Source: Caprimulgus europaeus
Lineage: Eukaryota > Chordata > Aves > Caprimulgiformes > Caprimulgidae
Assembly (NCBI GenBank): GCA_907165065.1
Contig: OU015535.1
Span: 1 to 64,000, forward strand
Direction of reading: 5' to 3'
Length of the DNA: 64,000 bases
Under the pieces are notes generated by a model. That model ran no database searches and had not been told where the DNA came from. It was given only the letters and a program-made list of their open reading frames with translations. Shown here in pieces: positions 26,771 to 39,501 of the stretch. Within the stretch, counting starts at the first letter, position 1. Every line of letters begins with the position of its first letter. The position numbers and the translations under genes are program-made.

Positions 26771-27199
26771 AGCAAAAAAAAGGGGATTTTTTAAACATTT
26801 TAAATGTATTTTTTCTTTTTTTCTACTTTTTTCTTTTTCTTTTTAATCCTTTTACTTTTTTATTTTTTTCCCTTTTACATTTTTTCCTCTATTTTTTCTA
26901 TTTTCTTTTTTCTATTTTGATTTTTTAATGTTTTTTTCTTTTTTACTTTTTTCTTTTTATATTCTGTTTTTACTCTTCTTGTTTTTTCTTATTTCTATTT
27001 TCTTTTCTTTTATTTTAGGTTTTTTCCTATTTCTTTTTCTTAGATTTTCTTTTTTTTTTTTGTCCTTGTTTCTTTTTTCCACTTTTTTCTTTGATTTTGT
27101 TTCTTTGTTTTCCTTTTTTATTTTTCTCTCTACTTTTTTTTTTTTTTTTTACTTTTTCTCATTTATTTTCCAATTTTTCATTTCTTGGTTTATATTTTT
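26771..27199. repeat. T-rich low-complexity tract
   Basis: About 430 bp on the + strand is nearly all T with scattered C and A and very few G. The phenylalanine-rich frame that spans it is a composition artefact. It separates the CpG-rich repeat from more ordinary sequence. Confidence 0.9.
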
Positions 27200-27341
27200 T
27201 TAGTTACTTGCCTGGATAATTCAAGAACTTGCACAATTTGGGGTTAATTACTATTAGGTTTGATTGCACTTTGAAACATGGGTATGTCCCAGGGATTTCC
27301 TGTGAAGAATTAAGGTTCTGCCTGCATCTTTAATTACTAGA

Positions 27342-28005
27342 GCCAAAAAGCTCACAGACCCAGCAAGGTTCAGGAAGAGCAAACGAACGCTGCCTGCTCC
27401 AAGGCCAAAGGAGCCAGGCTTGAAAGCTGCTGCTGGATCGTTTCTCCATCTGCAATCACATTTACAGCCCCATTCAACTTGGGCCTCAGTCCTTTGCCTG
27501 GCTCACCAGGAGCGTTTCTATTCACCGGACACCAAAATGCCATGGGAGACCAGCAAAGCTCCGAAAGTGGAAATGAGCGGTGCCTTCTCAAAGGCAAAAG
27601 GAATCAGGTTTAAAAGCTAGTGCTGGATCTTTTCTCCAACCGCCAACACATTTATAAGGTCTAGACATCTGGGGCCTCAGTCTCTTCCGTGGCTCGCCAG
27701 GAGCATTTTTATTCACCGAACACCAAAATGCCGAGATAGCCATGCAGGGCTCTTAAACTGAAAATGAATGCTGCCTGCTCAAAGGCAAAAGCAGTCAAGT
27801 ATGAAAGCTGGTGCTGGATATTTTCTCCATCTGCCAACTCATGCCAAATTCAACTTGAGCTTTAGTCCTTTGCCTGGATCGCCGGGAGCATTTGTATTCA
27901 CTGGGAACCAAAATGCTGAGAGAGCCCAGTAGGGCTCTGAACTGCATACGAACACTGCCTGCTCAAAATCAAAAGGAGCCAAGCTTGAAAGCTGCTGCTG
28001 GGAAA
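27342..28005. repeat. Tandem repeat, period about 190 bp, 3.5 copies
   Basis: The motif ccaaaatgc or a close form recurs at 27,532, 27,723 and 27,908, with a diverged match near 27,342, giving periods of 185-191 bp. The motif ctgcctgctc followed by aaggcaaaag recurs in step. Copies differ by many substitutions and small indels, so the repeat is old. Bird centromeric satellites near 190 bp are known, but I cannot match this one to a named family. The 140 bp before it (27,200-27,341) is AT-rich with nothing recognisable. Confidence 0.75.
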
Positions 28006-28112
28006 TGTAGGAAAGTTTTACAAAGCTGCAACAGCTTCCAGTAGCTGCAATGTCGAAGACCACTTTTGGCTTTCCTTCGGTTCAGTAGCTTTCACAACCT
28101 TAGGTCTAGAAT

Positions 28113-28290
28113 ACAATGGTTTGGTTGGAAAGGATGTACAATGATTATCTAGTTTAACTGTCTGTCTACTCCAGGGCTGACCAAAAGTTAAATCCTGTGC
28201 ATAAGGGCACTGTCCAAATGCCTCGGAAACACCAAGAGGCTTGGGGCACCAATCACCTCTCTCAGAAGTCTGTTCTGATGTTTGACGGCA
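28113..28290 (-). mobile_element. CR1 LINE 3' end fragment, antisense
   Basis: Read on the - strand, this matches the 3' terminal region of CR1 elements. The + strand shows the typical reversed start ggtttggttggaaagga followed by catctag-type and tccagggctgaccaaaa-type stretches. The coding part is absent: this is one of the very common 5'-truncated CR1 tails. Confidence 0.7.
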
Positions 28291-28363
28291 AGAGGCTGTG
28301 GAAGACCCAAGGGAGAAGCCCCGTGGCACTCTGCTAAGGACAATGAGAGAAAACAGAATCAGG

Positions 28364-28508
28364 CAGAATCACAGAATCGTTAAGGTCGGAAAAGACTTCT
28401 GACATCATCCGGTCCGGCTGGTGACTCCTCACACCTTGCCCACAAAACCATTTCCGTGAGTGCTGCATTTACGGTTTCTTGAACAGCTCCGGGGATGGTG
28501 GCTCTAGG
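28364..28508 (-). mobile_element. CR1 LINE 3' end fragment, antisense (second copy)
   Basis: The run agaatcacagaatcgttaag followed by gtcggaaaagacttct is the reverse complement of the CR1 3' end, whose terminal repeats resemble attctgtgattct. It lies close to the previous fragment and may be a separate insertion of a related subfamily. No coding sequence remains. Confidence 0.75.
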
Positions 28509-28549
28509 GGGAATGTTCTGCGAACTACGGCACCACAGACACACACGGG

Positions 28550-29125
28550 TCTCTGGGGACAGACAGTATCTACCCAAGGATGCTGAGGGAGCTGGCAGAA
28601 GTGTTCATCAATCCACTTTCCATCCTTGATCGGCAGTCCTGGTTAACCAGGCAGCTCCCAGTTGTCTGGAAGTTAGCAAATGTGATGCCCTTGTACAAGA
28701 AGGGCCATAAGGAGGAGATGCAGAACTTACGGGCCCGTCAGTGTGACGTGAGTGACAAGAAATGTTATGGAGCAGACCATCCTGTGTGCCATCATATGAC
28801 ATGTACAGAACAACCAGGTGATCAGGGTCACCCAGCATGGGTTTATGAAAGGCAAGTCCTGCCTCACTGACCCCATCTCCTTCTATGACAAAATGACCCA
28901 CCTGGTGGATGAGGGAAAGGCTGTGGGTGCTGTTTACCTCTCCTGTAGTAAGGCCTTTGACACCACCACAGCATTCTTCTGCAGAAATTGGTGCTCATGG
29001 CTTGGATGTGTGCACTCTTTGCTAGGTAAAAAAACTGTCTCGATGGCTCAGCCCAGAGACTTGTGGTGAATGGAGTTAAATCCAGCTGGAGGTCAGTCAC
29101 AAGTGGTGTTCCCCAGTGCTCAGTT
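28550..29125 (+). mobile_element. CR1 LINE reverse-transcriptase fragment, sense, decayed
   Basis: Translated pieces in more than one frame match the CR1 ORF2 reverse transcriptase in order: LPVVWKLANVMPLYKKGHKE, then QHGFMKGKSCLTDPISFYDK, then a form of the YLDFSKAFDT block (YLSCSKAFDT), then VTSGVPQ. The YxDD-bearing part and the 3' end are missing, and frame changes and stops show it is dead. The opposite orientation to the two neighbouring tails indicates a separate insertion. Confidence 0.85.
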
Positions 29126-30239
29126 TTGTAAAACTTTAAAAGTATGAAAGGATGTAAAGTGTTTGTTTTTAACACCAGGAACTAGCTTTTCCCAGACACT
29201 GTTTGAAGCGAAATGGCATAACAAAATCAGAGAGTTCTTTTTCATTTGGACAGCAGAGAAAATCTCAACTCTATTTTCAGGACTCTCCTCTATTCCTGTC
29301 ATCACAGTTTTGGCTATTCGCCATTTCTGACTTTAAACGAAGAGTGGGATGGAATATACACAGGCCCCTCTCTTATTAGAAGATTCCTTCTACAAAAAAG
29401 CATTGGAATCTAACTCAGACGCTCACTGCCCTGCAGGCTCAAGCATTTTCTTTTCTGCCTCAGCTGGGCTCAGATATATCCCTTGAAAGGGCTGCATTGC
29501 AGTTTTGTGTTAAAGAGCACATTTTTCAAGTATTCAAGAAGCTGCGGTTTCCTATAATTTCCACAGTAACATGGTGATGCACCATCACACCTAGCATGAG
29601 CACTATTATCTTTTTCGAAAAATAGCTCCTTTCTTAAGCTCATACACAAATGATTATTCCAATTTCCATTGTGCAAAAGCAGAAAGTTATTGAAAACTTC
29701 TACAGAACCATGGAAAATAGGAACTCCCTCCAACTGGAAGAAAGGATGAACTGCAGTCAACCCTTAAATGGAGTCAATCTTGGCTGATATTTGTCTGGTG
29801 TATTCTCAGAGAGCCCTAAATTAAAAGGCTTCACACATTGCCACATGTAAAATACTTCAATATTCTAAGCAGGTGACCTCAGTTTGCGTTCCTCCCATTT
29901 ACTTCTATTTCCTACCAAAACTAGAAAGGGAGCATCCCTTCCTTTTTGTAACCATCTTTTACAGATTTTGGAAATGGCTTTTTTTGGTCCCATCTCTTCA
30001 AGCAACCTTATTTCTCAGTCTTTCCTTGCACTGATTCCGGAGCTTTGGACATCTTACTACTTTCTTTTCGCTTCATGGACCTTCTTTGACTAGAGTCTGC
30101 TATCTTCAACACCTAACACACTTTGTAGCATGAAAGTCAAAATATTTCACATGTAGCTGCTTAAAACCTTATACCCATACAATAAAGATAATATAGAAAT
30201 TGCCCTCCTCTCCAGAGCACTTTCAAAATAAAGGTTGTA
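29126..30239. other. Unannotated intergenic DNA
   Basis: About 1.1 kb of AT-rich, apparently single-copy sequence. The frames present are short, overlapping and lack domains. I see no RNA gene or repeat. Confidence 0.6.
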
Positions 30240-31470
30240 AATTAAGATAATCCCTACAGGGAGGTACAGATTAATATCCAATCTGTAACTCCCCTGGAGT
30301 AATTTAAAGCCATTGCCTCTTGTTCTATCACTAGTTACCTGGGAAAAAAGGCACACACTCTTCTCCCTACAATCTCTTTTCAGGTAGTTGTCGACAGAAG
30401 TTAGTTCTCCCCTCAGAGTCTTCTCCTCTAGACTAAACAAACTCAGTTCCCTCAGCTGCTCCTCATAAGGTTTGTTCTCCAGCCCTTTCACCAACTTTGT
30501 TGCCTTTCTCTGGGCAGTATCCAGTGCCTCAATGTCTTTCTTGTAACGACTGGCCCAAAACTGGACACAGTATTCAAGGTTTGGCCTCACCAGTGCTAGG
30601 TACAGTAGTAAGATCACTTCCCTGGTGCTGTGGGGCTTTAGCCTTTCTGGTTTTCTCACTGCAAGACCTCTCTTCATCCTTTAGTCCTCCCTAGAGACCT
30701 GTTCATTCTTCCAAAGCTCAAATTCTTTCCACTTTTTGCTGAGATCCACTTAAAGTTCTTTGCTCAGTCAGGCTGGTTTTCTTCCCCACTGTGCCCCAGG
30801 AGTCCTGGAACCATCACATCCACCACAAAGCCTTCTCTGTTTGCCAACAACAGGTCCAGCAGGGTGCCTTCCCTAGTTGGTTCACTCACTATCTGTGTTA
30901 GGAAGTTGTCTTCCACACACTCCAGGATCTTCCTGGACTGTTTCCTTTCTGCTTTATTATACTTCCAGCACACATCAGATAAGATGAGGTCCTCAACAAG
31001 AATAAAGCCTAGCGATTGGGAGACTTCTCCCAGATGTCTGTAGAATAACTCGTCTGTATCTTCATCCTGGCTGGGTGGTCTGTAGCAGACTCCCACAAAG
31101 ACATTGTTTCATTGGCAATTCTGCTGATTTTTACCCATACACACTCAACACTATCATCACCATAACTGAGCTAAAGAAAATCAAAACACTTTTTAATGTA
31201 GAGGGCTTCACCATCACCTCTCCTTCCTTTCCTGTTCCTCCTGGAGAGCTTAGAGCCATCCATTGCAGCACTCCAGTCATGAGAGTCATCCACCACGTTT
31301 CTGTGATTGCGACTATGTCCTAGCTACCCTGCTGCACAATGGCTGCAAGCTCTCCAGCTTATGGCCTATGCTGCGTGCATTGGTTTAGATGCACTTGAGC
31401 TGGGCTGTAGATTTCACCCCCAAAAACTGCATACTGCCCCTGGGCTCATCTATACTGAGACTAGTTATAT
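30240..31470 (-). mobile_element. CR1 LINE with internal deletion
   Basis: On the - strand the upper part (about 31,470-30,764) encodes the CR1 apurinic-type endonuclease: GVCYRPPSQDEDTDELFYRH, then DVCWKYNKAERKQSRKILE and FLTQIVSEPTREGTLLDLLL. The lower part (30,677-30,240) encodes the end of ORF2: [36 protein letters not shown] and SDRTRGNG. The reverse-transcriptase core between them is gone; only a short decayed linker lies at about 30,680-30,760. The copy is therefore non-autonomous and old. The typical 3' terminal repeats are unclear at its low-coordinate end. Confidence 0.9.
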
Positions 31471-34400
31471 CACCTTCATTTTTAGTGCTTATTGATTTCA
31501 TCTTGCTATGTTTAATCGCTATCAAGTTTCAAATTTGTCTGTCTTACTCCTTCAAAATATACAATTTTTAATTGCCTTGCTTGCCAAAATCAGTAAGAAC
31601 ATTGTCTTCAGCACACAGCAGAATACCTAAGGTATCACAGTCTGAAGAGTTTTTTAGTTTGCAGTTGAATGAATGCTGAGGAAGTGTTTTGATTATGCCA
31701 GCATATTTTTAGATGTTTTTGTAGTTACCTTACATTGGATTTTTTTTCTAAGCCTATAACACAATTTAATATACTGACATGATCATGCCAGCTCCTTTGA
31801 AGATGGAAGAGGAAACTTCAATAGATTCCAATTAGAGTTTTGTGTGGCTGAAATAAGATTCATTAGTGAGATTTATACCCAATGGACATCACAGATTGAA
31901 TATTTCACGCTATTAGCATGGTGATTTAAATAATCAAGCACTGAAACTAATATGCTTTGTTGATTTTGACACAGATAATATTTCACTATTAGTTATTACA
32001 AATTTGGCAGTTAAGTTAAATAATGTGGCCTACTTAGTTTTAGTGACAACATTTCTTGTTTTAGTTAAGATTTATAACATGGAAGTTACAAGTACAAGAT
32101 GATGTTCGCTAATTTTTAAAAGGCAACATGAATCCACGTCTTCTGGCTAGAAGCATGAGAGGTAACAGGCAGCTGGCCTGAGAGCCTGATCGCTGCTAAC
32201 AGGTTTGTTTTTCACTTCACACTGATGACAGGAAAGCATTTGGCACCCTAATGACACTGTTTTTTTCCAGTAGTGGCCATTTTTACACACTCCTGCCTCT
32301 GGCTTTAATTTGAGTGCTATGGAAGGCAAAAAGGCAGGAAAGAGAGAGAACAAATAGTTTCTTCCCAAGATGAAGTCCATCAAAGTTACTGTGAGGAGCA
32401 GTGTTACACTTGAAGTGAAAAAAACTCCCCAAAACATGAGACTGCTTCTAATTACACTAAATGACACGTGAACTACTCATTGCATTTGTCAAATGTTTGA
32501 AGCATCGTAGCCAGAATCGATTAATGTCAGAAATATCAAGGGCTGAGACATTGTTCCATGTTAATAAATAAGGAGGAAACACTCATACAAAAAAAAACCT
32601 TTCCTAATCTCATAGATGACCTGACAACATGGAAAGAGTAAGAAAGAAAAAACAAACAATGTATTTCACAATGGGAAAAATATTAATTACATTGAACTGC
32701 CGGGCATTTTCTGCTTTCAAGTCTACCACAGGCCCATATGAAGTACACTAATATTTCCTTTCTTATCTCCTAGCTCATCTCTCCAATGACTCTTACTTGC
32801 CTAACAAGGCTACTATTTCCTAGCAGATGGAGAAATCTTGGAGCACTTGCCCTGGCCGTATCTCAAATTCCACAAACCTACAGGTCTTTGCATTAGTGAG
32901 CAAAAGCATGCAGAAAGCAAGCACCAATACATGCTATTTACAGCATGGCTTGGGACACCAGTTAGTAGACAGTAGTAATGCCAAAAGACTCCGCCATATT
33001 TGAAAAGAATAAGTATCCTGCAATGCAGTGCAACAGCACTGAGAAAAGGAAAACAAACCTGTGCTAGACAGTGTTGTTCTTCTGTTCATAGATAAGGTAA
33101 CCCACATGGACTTTGGAAGAAGGGAGAGAGATCACCTTCCAAATAATTTCAGGGTTTGTGTTTCTCTTTCCAGGAATAACAGAGATGGTGGGGTCGTTTC
33201 ACTTGGCCAGCACAGGGCTAGCAGCCAAACGCAGGCATTAGCTCACTCTTCCCCATCCCCAAGGGATAGGGGACAGAATTGGGTGCATGGGTAACGAGGC
33301 TCACAGGTTGAGATAACAACAAATTAATAATTGGAATAAAATAATATTTTTAAAAAATCATAATTATAATAGGAGTAAAATATGCAAATGAGTGATACTC
33401 AGTGCTATTGCTCACCACCTGCTGACCAAGCCAGGACTGTTCCCAGATAACAATTTCAGTGGAGTGACAATCCCGAACTGAAACTGCACTCCTGGAAGAG
33501 CAAGAGCCTGAGTGAAAGTCAGAGAGACACAAAAGAGGATAAGACCCTCATTAATATGCTGAACATGATGTAATATAATATAGAATAACCCATTAGCATA
33601 TCCAAATGCCAATTTAGTTTATTAATTTAACTATTTCTCCCCCACTTAGATCTTGCATTTGTACACTTTTAAAACATGAAGTCCTTCACTTTAGTGACTT
33701 CACTGAAGTCCTTCATCAGTGAAAAAAAAGCAAACACTGGTATGTTATCAGTGTTTCTCTCATAAAAAAGTCCTACGCTGAAACCAAAACACAACGCTCT
33801 TGTACTTACTTAAAAGAAACCCAGCTCTGTCCCGGCTAAAAGCCAGGACAGTGTAGCTATATGTTAACAGATGCTCTAGCTTCTTAGGCATTCCTGCTTC
33901 TAGGCAACCTGGAAATGATATTTCCTTTTCATCCTCTTCTGTTTCTATTTCCTATGTAGAGAGCATAATTGCTTTTTTGGCACATCTTCCAAGCAAATAA
34001 ACAAAGAAACCCCAAAATAACCACTGATTCTGTTTCAGCATTTTCTCCTAGAACAGCCTTACAACTCTTACCATTAATATGGAGTATGACTCCAAAAGCC
34101 TCATTTCCTTAGGAAACCAAAGAAAGGAATATTTACATTACATTTAGTTTCATTAGGAAAACAAACAAAGGAACAGTTACTTTTAGTTTATATGCCTGAG
34201 AATAAATACATGACAATGGAAGAGGACACTAGAAACAAACCACAAAAGGATTGCAAGAGTAATTCATATTTTGCCTCCTGGATGAAATGGACACACAGCT
34301 GTGGGCTTTACAAATAACCTTTCTTTCACCTCAAAAACAAGCAGCTGTCATCCAAGAGCTCCTTACAACAGTGACATAAACAAAGTCTTGGCAGTTATTA

Positions 34401-37400
34401 ATTTGATTAATCACAAAGTGAATAAGACGTCATCCTGATATGCTGACAACTAATACTGTGCTTTAAAAAAGAGACTACTTTCAGGGATTAGAAGGGGACT
34501 GAAATCATGATGACATAAGAACTGGATCACAGACAACAGGTAACTATCGCTAGTGCTCAACTAAACTGCAAAATGTTTCGTTATAGGAAATAGCTCCATC
34601 GTCTGTTCTGCACAGAGAAGTTCTCAAAAATCCTAATTTAAAAAAAATAAGGAAAAGAAACCTAATGCACAGCTGCTGTTTTGGAATCTCTGCAAAGACA
34701 AAATAAAATAAAAGTTTATGTCTACAAAATTAAATCCTCTTATGTACACATTTAAAAAACAAAACCAATAACTGCTGAGAGAAAGATGTTCCTATTTGTC
34801 AAACCATCATCAGAAATGATATTATGGAACATTCTCAGCTCCCAAGAAAAAAAATCTCATACGATTGGAACATAAATGTGTCCAATTCGTTTTTTTCACC
34901 ATTTTAGAGATTGCTTTAAAGCTTTTACTCCACAATATGTCCAAACATGGGTGCTTTTCCAGTCTCTCCAGTGACACAATCATCCAACTGGATACTTCGA
35001 TACTAGTAGGATTTTTTCATTAATTTTATGACAAACTTTTCCCTTGCAGAGAAGCCAAAGGCATGAGGAAACTGGCCTGCAATGCTTTGACTTTTCCCTA
35101 CAAAAGGCACATTTTTCTTCCATCTTCTACTACACTGCATGCCCTAACACAAACTGTAATAAAACCATATGGGATAATCCTGTGAAAGGATGTACTTTCT
35201 GCAAAGAGACCCCACACAACTTCTTGTGAATAATTACTGGGAAGACTACAACAATCTGTGAGACTAGCAAGGGACAAAAACAGAGTAAAATCAGCTGTGA
35301 CTTTAGGAGGAATTAGGGTTTTTTCCAATTGGGCATCTGCAGAAGACAGAAACATGGGCAAAGGGAGAAGAGAAGCAAGGATGTGATGTAAAAGAGTGTC
35401 TTGAATGTGGCAGCATGGGACTTTTTTTTCTTGCCACGTTGCTCGTGAGGTTTGGAGTATTTACTGAACCACTGCACTACATGCGATCTGACACATAGAC
35501 TGTCAGAGAAGGGAAAATAAGAACGAAACAACAACCATTTCTGCTAAAAAACAGTGTTGGCACAAGAGCAAGTGATATGAAACAGGAGTTTCAGCACGCT
35601 TCTAAAGCTCTAGAGGCCACAAGGGAATTAAGACCTGTGATGGAAATTCCCTTCCTTAACTATTGTAGCAATCAGGCTGTAGAGTAAGAAAGTGCACTGA
35701 ATTTCTCAGTAGTACCTATCAGGTCAAATTACACCCTGCAGTGGTACCTTACTGAAGATTTTGATATTGCTTATACAAAAGTAAAACAAAAAAAAAAAAG
35801 CACAGCCCTAGAAAGAAGGGCTTGGCTTCCTAGAAGAGTCAAGCTCTCCAGGAAGGATAAAAAGACAATACTGGGTAAACAAAATAACACCAGCATCCTA
35901 GCCTCTTTATTACATCTCTGAAACCCTCTCAGCGTCCTCTGGCATTGTAAAAATGTCAAATATTGCAAGACTGAATCCAGGAAGATCTAGATCAAGAGAC
36001 AGTCAGCAAGAATACTGCAGAAATACCAACATCTGTCAATTTTTTATATCACAGATATAAAGGAGATGCAGCCGAAAGACCCTGTACTTTAAAATGACTC
36101 ATCCAAAAGAAGCAAGCAGGCACAGGTCGCTCCCACTTCGATTGAACAAGACCACTCCGTGGTGAAAGGACAGTCACCACTGACATGAATTACAAGTTTT
36201 AACACCAGCCTTTTTTGTTTGTTTCTTTTTACCCTCTGAACATCAACTAGGTCTGGTCTGTCTGTCCTCACTTGTCAAATACCACGACAGTGCCTTTACT
36301 ATAAGACAGTACCTCAACAAGGCCAAAGAATTTCAAAAGAGCTGAACCTCAAAGTCAGCAGAACCAAAGGCTGCTGAGCATCCACCAGATGCATCCATGT
36401 TGAAGAGCTTTCAGAACTCCAAAGAGAATCTCCAAAATATGAAGAATGTTTAACAAGACACAAAGGAGTTCCTAGACAACACACATTTTTGTTTTTGTAT
36501 TCACTTCAAGGAGATGATTCTGCCTAGAAACACTGCAGCTCCATTTGATAAAAAGGACAAAGAGCGTGCTTCCTTTCATGAAGGATTTCTCCAACTGCTG
36601 ATTCTTCCCCAGACTGTTGCTATACTGGGAAGCTGGTGTCTCCTTTCCAACTTTGATTGCTAAGCAAAGCCCAAAACCTCAAAAAGAGCCTGAATCTTTC
36701 TGCAGGCAGCAGGGAGGAAGCCAGCACAGCCTTTTCCTGTGAAGGGAGTAAAGAATTGAACAACAGTTCTCTTCTAGAAAAGCAGCAGCCGCCTTCAGTG
36801 CTGACAGGACGATGTTTCAGCAAACAAACAAACTAAAAAAGAAACTGAGAGAGCTTGATTTCCCCAGCTTGCATCTCTGCGCCCTTTGGCAGGACACACG
36901 CCACAGGCTCATCTCTCCTACTTGCTCCCGGAGTCTTGGGGATCTAAGAACACCTCCAACTTCATACACACTCACATATTTTTTCTTTGTAAACAGTGAA
37001 TTACTAAACATAGTACAACACTCCATGAAAGAGAAAAAGAATGCACCCAATCAGCATTTTCCTTTTTCACTAGAAAATGAAAATCTCTACCAGCAGGTAA
37101 GCCTGAATTAAAAATCAATCAAATCTGGTCTCCAAGTGGGGTACGGGTTATGATACACCACATATCTGGACCCGACACTTGAAAGCAAGCGCGCACTAAG
37201 GAAAATGTCAGGTTGGTAGGCGGAGGTTTAACTAGAGTTTTGGTAACTGAATTCAGGACATGAAAGGTATTTGCACCACAGTACCATGCCCAGTAAAGAA
37301 AACTGGTCTTGCAGCTCGACCCCATCCTCAAACAAAATGAGGCTGCTATGAGAGGAACATGGATGGAAAGGCTGAACTTCTCATCCTGCCAACTGCTCCC

Positions 37401-37860
37401 CAGTGCTCGTATGCTCACCTGGGAATCAGAGACAGCTCTTTGGATTCTTTTGCAGGTACAACCTTTGTTTATTTTCTCGTTTGAAGGAAATGAAAGACAT
37501 TCAGCAAGAAATACTGCACCTTACCATACACACTCATTTTCCTCTCATAGTTCATTATTTTAGAATATTGGAGTATATTCTTTCACAACCCAGGCACTGA
37601 AACCTTTGCCATAATCACTTCATTTTCAGTAAATTCCGACACATCAACCCAGTGTACTTTCAAAAATCTTGTGACTGGCTGCAAATAATCAGCTCGGACT
37701 ATTTAACCCTGCCTTTGCCCTGGAGCAGAGACAGCTCTGGGTGTTTACTCTCTTGTATCAAGTTAAGCAGTGGCTGAGAAGCAGTTTTATTAAACGCATA
37801 CAGGGACTTGGTGCAAATCTCAGAAAGACTTTTCGATATTTTGTCATACCTGTAAGGGCA
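31471..37860. other. AT-rich intergenic region without supported genes
   Basis: About 6.4 kb with many short frames on both strands but none with a recognisable domain, and no chain of exons with splice sites. A few A- or T-runs occur. I see no tRNA-like, rRNA-like or tandem-repeat structure. Ancient, unrecognisable transposon remnants or noncoding regulatory DNA cannot be excluded. Confidence 0.6.
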
Positions 37861-38059
37861 AGGTGAAGATAACTGTGCCTGGGGACTTCTGCCTCTGTTT
37901 CCTTCCACTCCCCAGCCCACCGGTCACTCCCGGTGCTGCCCTGGCCAGGCCTGCCTCCAGCCTGGAGCTCCCCCAGCCACCCCAAAGCAGAGAGCAAGCA
38001 GCCACCCCCACGCCTTCCCAAGGGCATCATTCACCTCATGGCAACTGAAGACCTGGGCC

Positions 38060-38620
38060 CGAGACAGAAAACTCCCCGAGAGAGCAGAGTGAGAGAGAAA
38101 TGGGACGGGGAGCAGTGTGAGGGGAACGGAAGGAGAGAGAGAAAGGGAGAGGCAGGGACAGAGAGCAGGAGTCAGATCAAGGGAAGGGTGGGAAACAATA
38201 GCGAGAGAGGGAGAAACAAAGGGATGTGCGGCAGGACAAGGAGGCGGAGAAGGACAGAACAGCCATGGCCTCCAGCATGGAGCCGGAGGAAGAGCAAAAG
38301 GGGCTGGGGAGCAGGAGAGAGGTGCGGAGAAAAGAGAGAAGGCCCGGCCAGGTTAGCAGCGAAGACGGGCAGGAGAGAGGTTTGGGACAATATGGCCTTA
38401 GAGTAGGAGACAGAGATAGGAAAAAGAGAATGAGAGGGAGCGAGAGAGAGGAGAGAGTGAAAGAGGGCTGAGGGCAGAGAGTGAAAAATTAGGGAATATA
38501 GACTGCGAGTTGGACTCAGAAGGAAAATAGCAATGGGCTAAAGAAAGAGAGGGAAGAATTAAAAAATGGAGTCTAAGAGCTGGAAAGAGAGCAATGGGGA
38601 AGAAAAAAACAGCAATTCTG
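38060..38620. repeat. Purine-rich GA tract
   Basis: The + strand is dominated by agag, gaga and ggaa steps over roughly 560 bp, so the low-complexity frames there (rich in R, E, G and K) are composition artefacts. Within it an ATG at 38,265 has a fair start context (agccatgg), and a candidate splice donor (ccaggttagc) lies near 38,353. That could be a first exon of the downstream ARHGAP20-like gene, but I cannot confirm it. Confidence 0.6.
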
Positions 38621-39005
38621 AGCAACTGCAACATTTCTTGAGCACTCCCCAGGAACTGCATTTTTTGAAGCCTTTAGAGGATCCTGTCCCTTGACTCTCA
38701 GAGGGAGCATGGAAGAGTCTGAGAAAGTCATGGAGCTGTGCTGGCATGGAGCAGCACTGGGAGGAGGCAGGGTCTGGCTGAGCAACTCTGCCCCGGCACC
38801 AGCGCCACTCTTCCCATCCTTGCTGTCACCAGATGGGCCTTGTCCTTGGTGTGCAGCCAGGGTCCTGCTGTCCCAGGCAGGATGGGCCAGGCCAACTGCT
38901 GCTGCGGTTCCAGGTGGTCTCCCCCTGTGGCTTGGGGACAGGCTGGCACAGCCGACCCTCCCCCAGCAGCAGCCCTTCTCATGCCCAGCGCTCTCTGCTC
39001 TGCAG

Positions 39006-39125
39006 GGAGGCTCTCCCCGATGCCGAGCCGGTGCTGAGCGCGGACGTGCGGCTGAGCCGGGGCCGCAAGAGGAGCAAGAGGCGCCTTCTCCTCCTCCAGG
39101 AGGAACTGGTGATCGCCAAGTTGCA
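39006..39125 (+). pseudogene. ARHGAP20-like block 1: start of PH domain
   Basis: It encodes EALPDAEPVLSADVRLSRG and then a basic stretch followed by LLLLQEELVIAKL. This is the first half of the family PH domain, where the RRLLLLQ(D/E)xLVxAKL motif is typical. The acceptor is ctctgctctgcag and the donor is gtaaga; the exon ends after the second base of a codon. Confidence 0.85.
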
Positions 39126-39330
39126 GTAAGACCCTGAGAGCCCAGCTGCCTTTCCCCCATCCCTGGCCCTGGGAGCAGGGCAGGGACACCCTGGCACCAG
39201 CCCCAGGCCCTGGGACCTCGGTGCTGGATGCACCCATGTCTGTTCCAAGGGCAGGTGGGGGATGGGGCTCTGCCAGAGGGGAAGCCAAGGAGGCCACCTC
39301 TAGCTCACTGCCTGCCTCTCCTCGCTGCAG

Positions 39331-39501
39331 CCGTGGCACCACCGTGCGCCCACAGCTCCGCCTGGCCCTGGACCAGCTGTGGGTGCTGAGCGGAGGGATG
39401 GAGGCAGCAGGAAAGGAGGAAGATGGGGAGGAAGGCAACAATGAGGACAGGACCTCCCTCATCTTCAGCTGGCCCACTGGCTCCTGCATTGCCACTTTCG
39501 G
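39331..39501 (+). pseudogene. ARHGAP20-like block 2: middle of PH domain
   Basis: It continues in frame with RGTTVRPQLRLALDQLWVLS, an acidic loop rich in E and D, and DRTSLIFSWPTGSCIATF. The acceptor is ctcgctgcag and the donor is gtgagt. The block itself is intact. Confidence 0.85.

Noticed and set aside
26928-27203. 91-codon phenylalanine-rich frame resembling a membrane protein
   Set aside because: It is only the T-rich tract translated.
31471-37860. Frames of 60-106 codons in the AT-rich interval
   Set aside because: They are short, overlap on both strands and carry no motif or splice chain.
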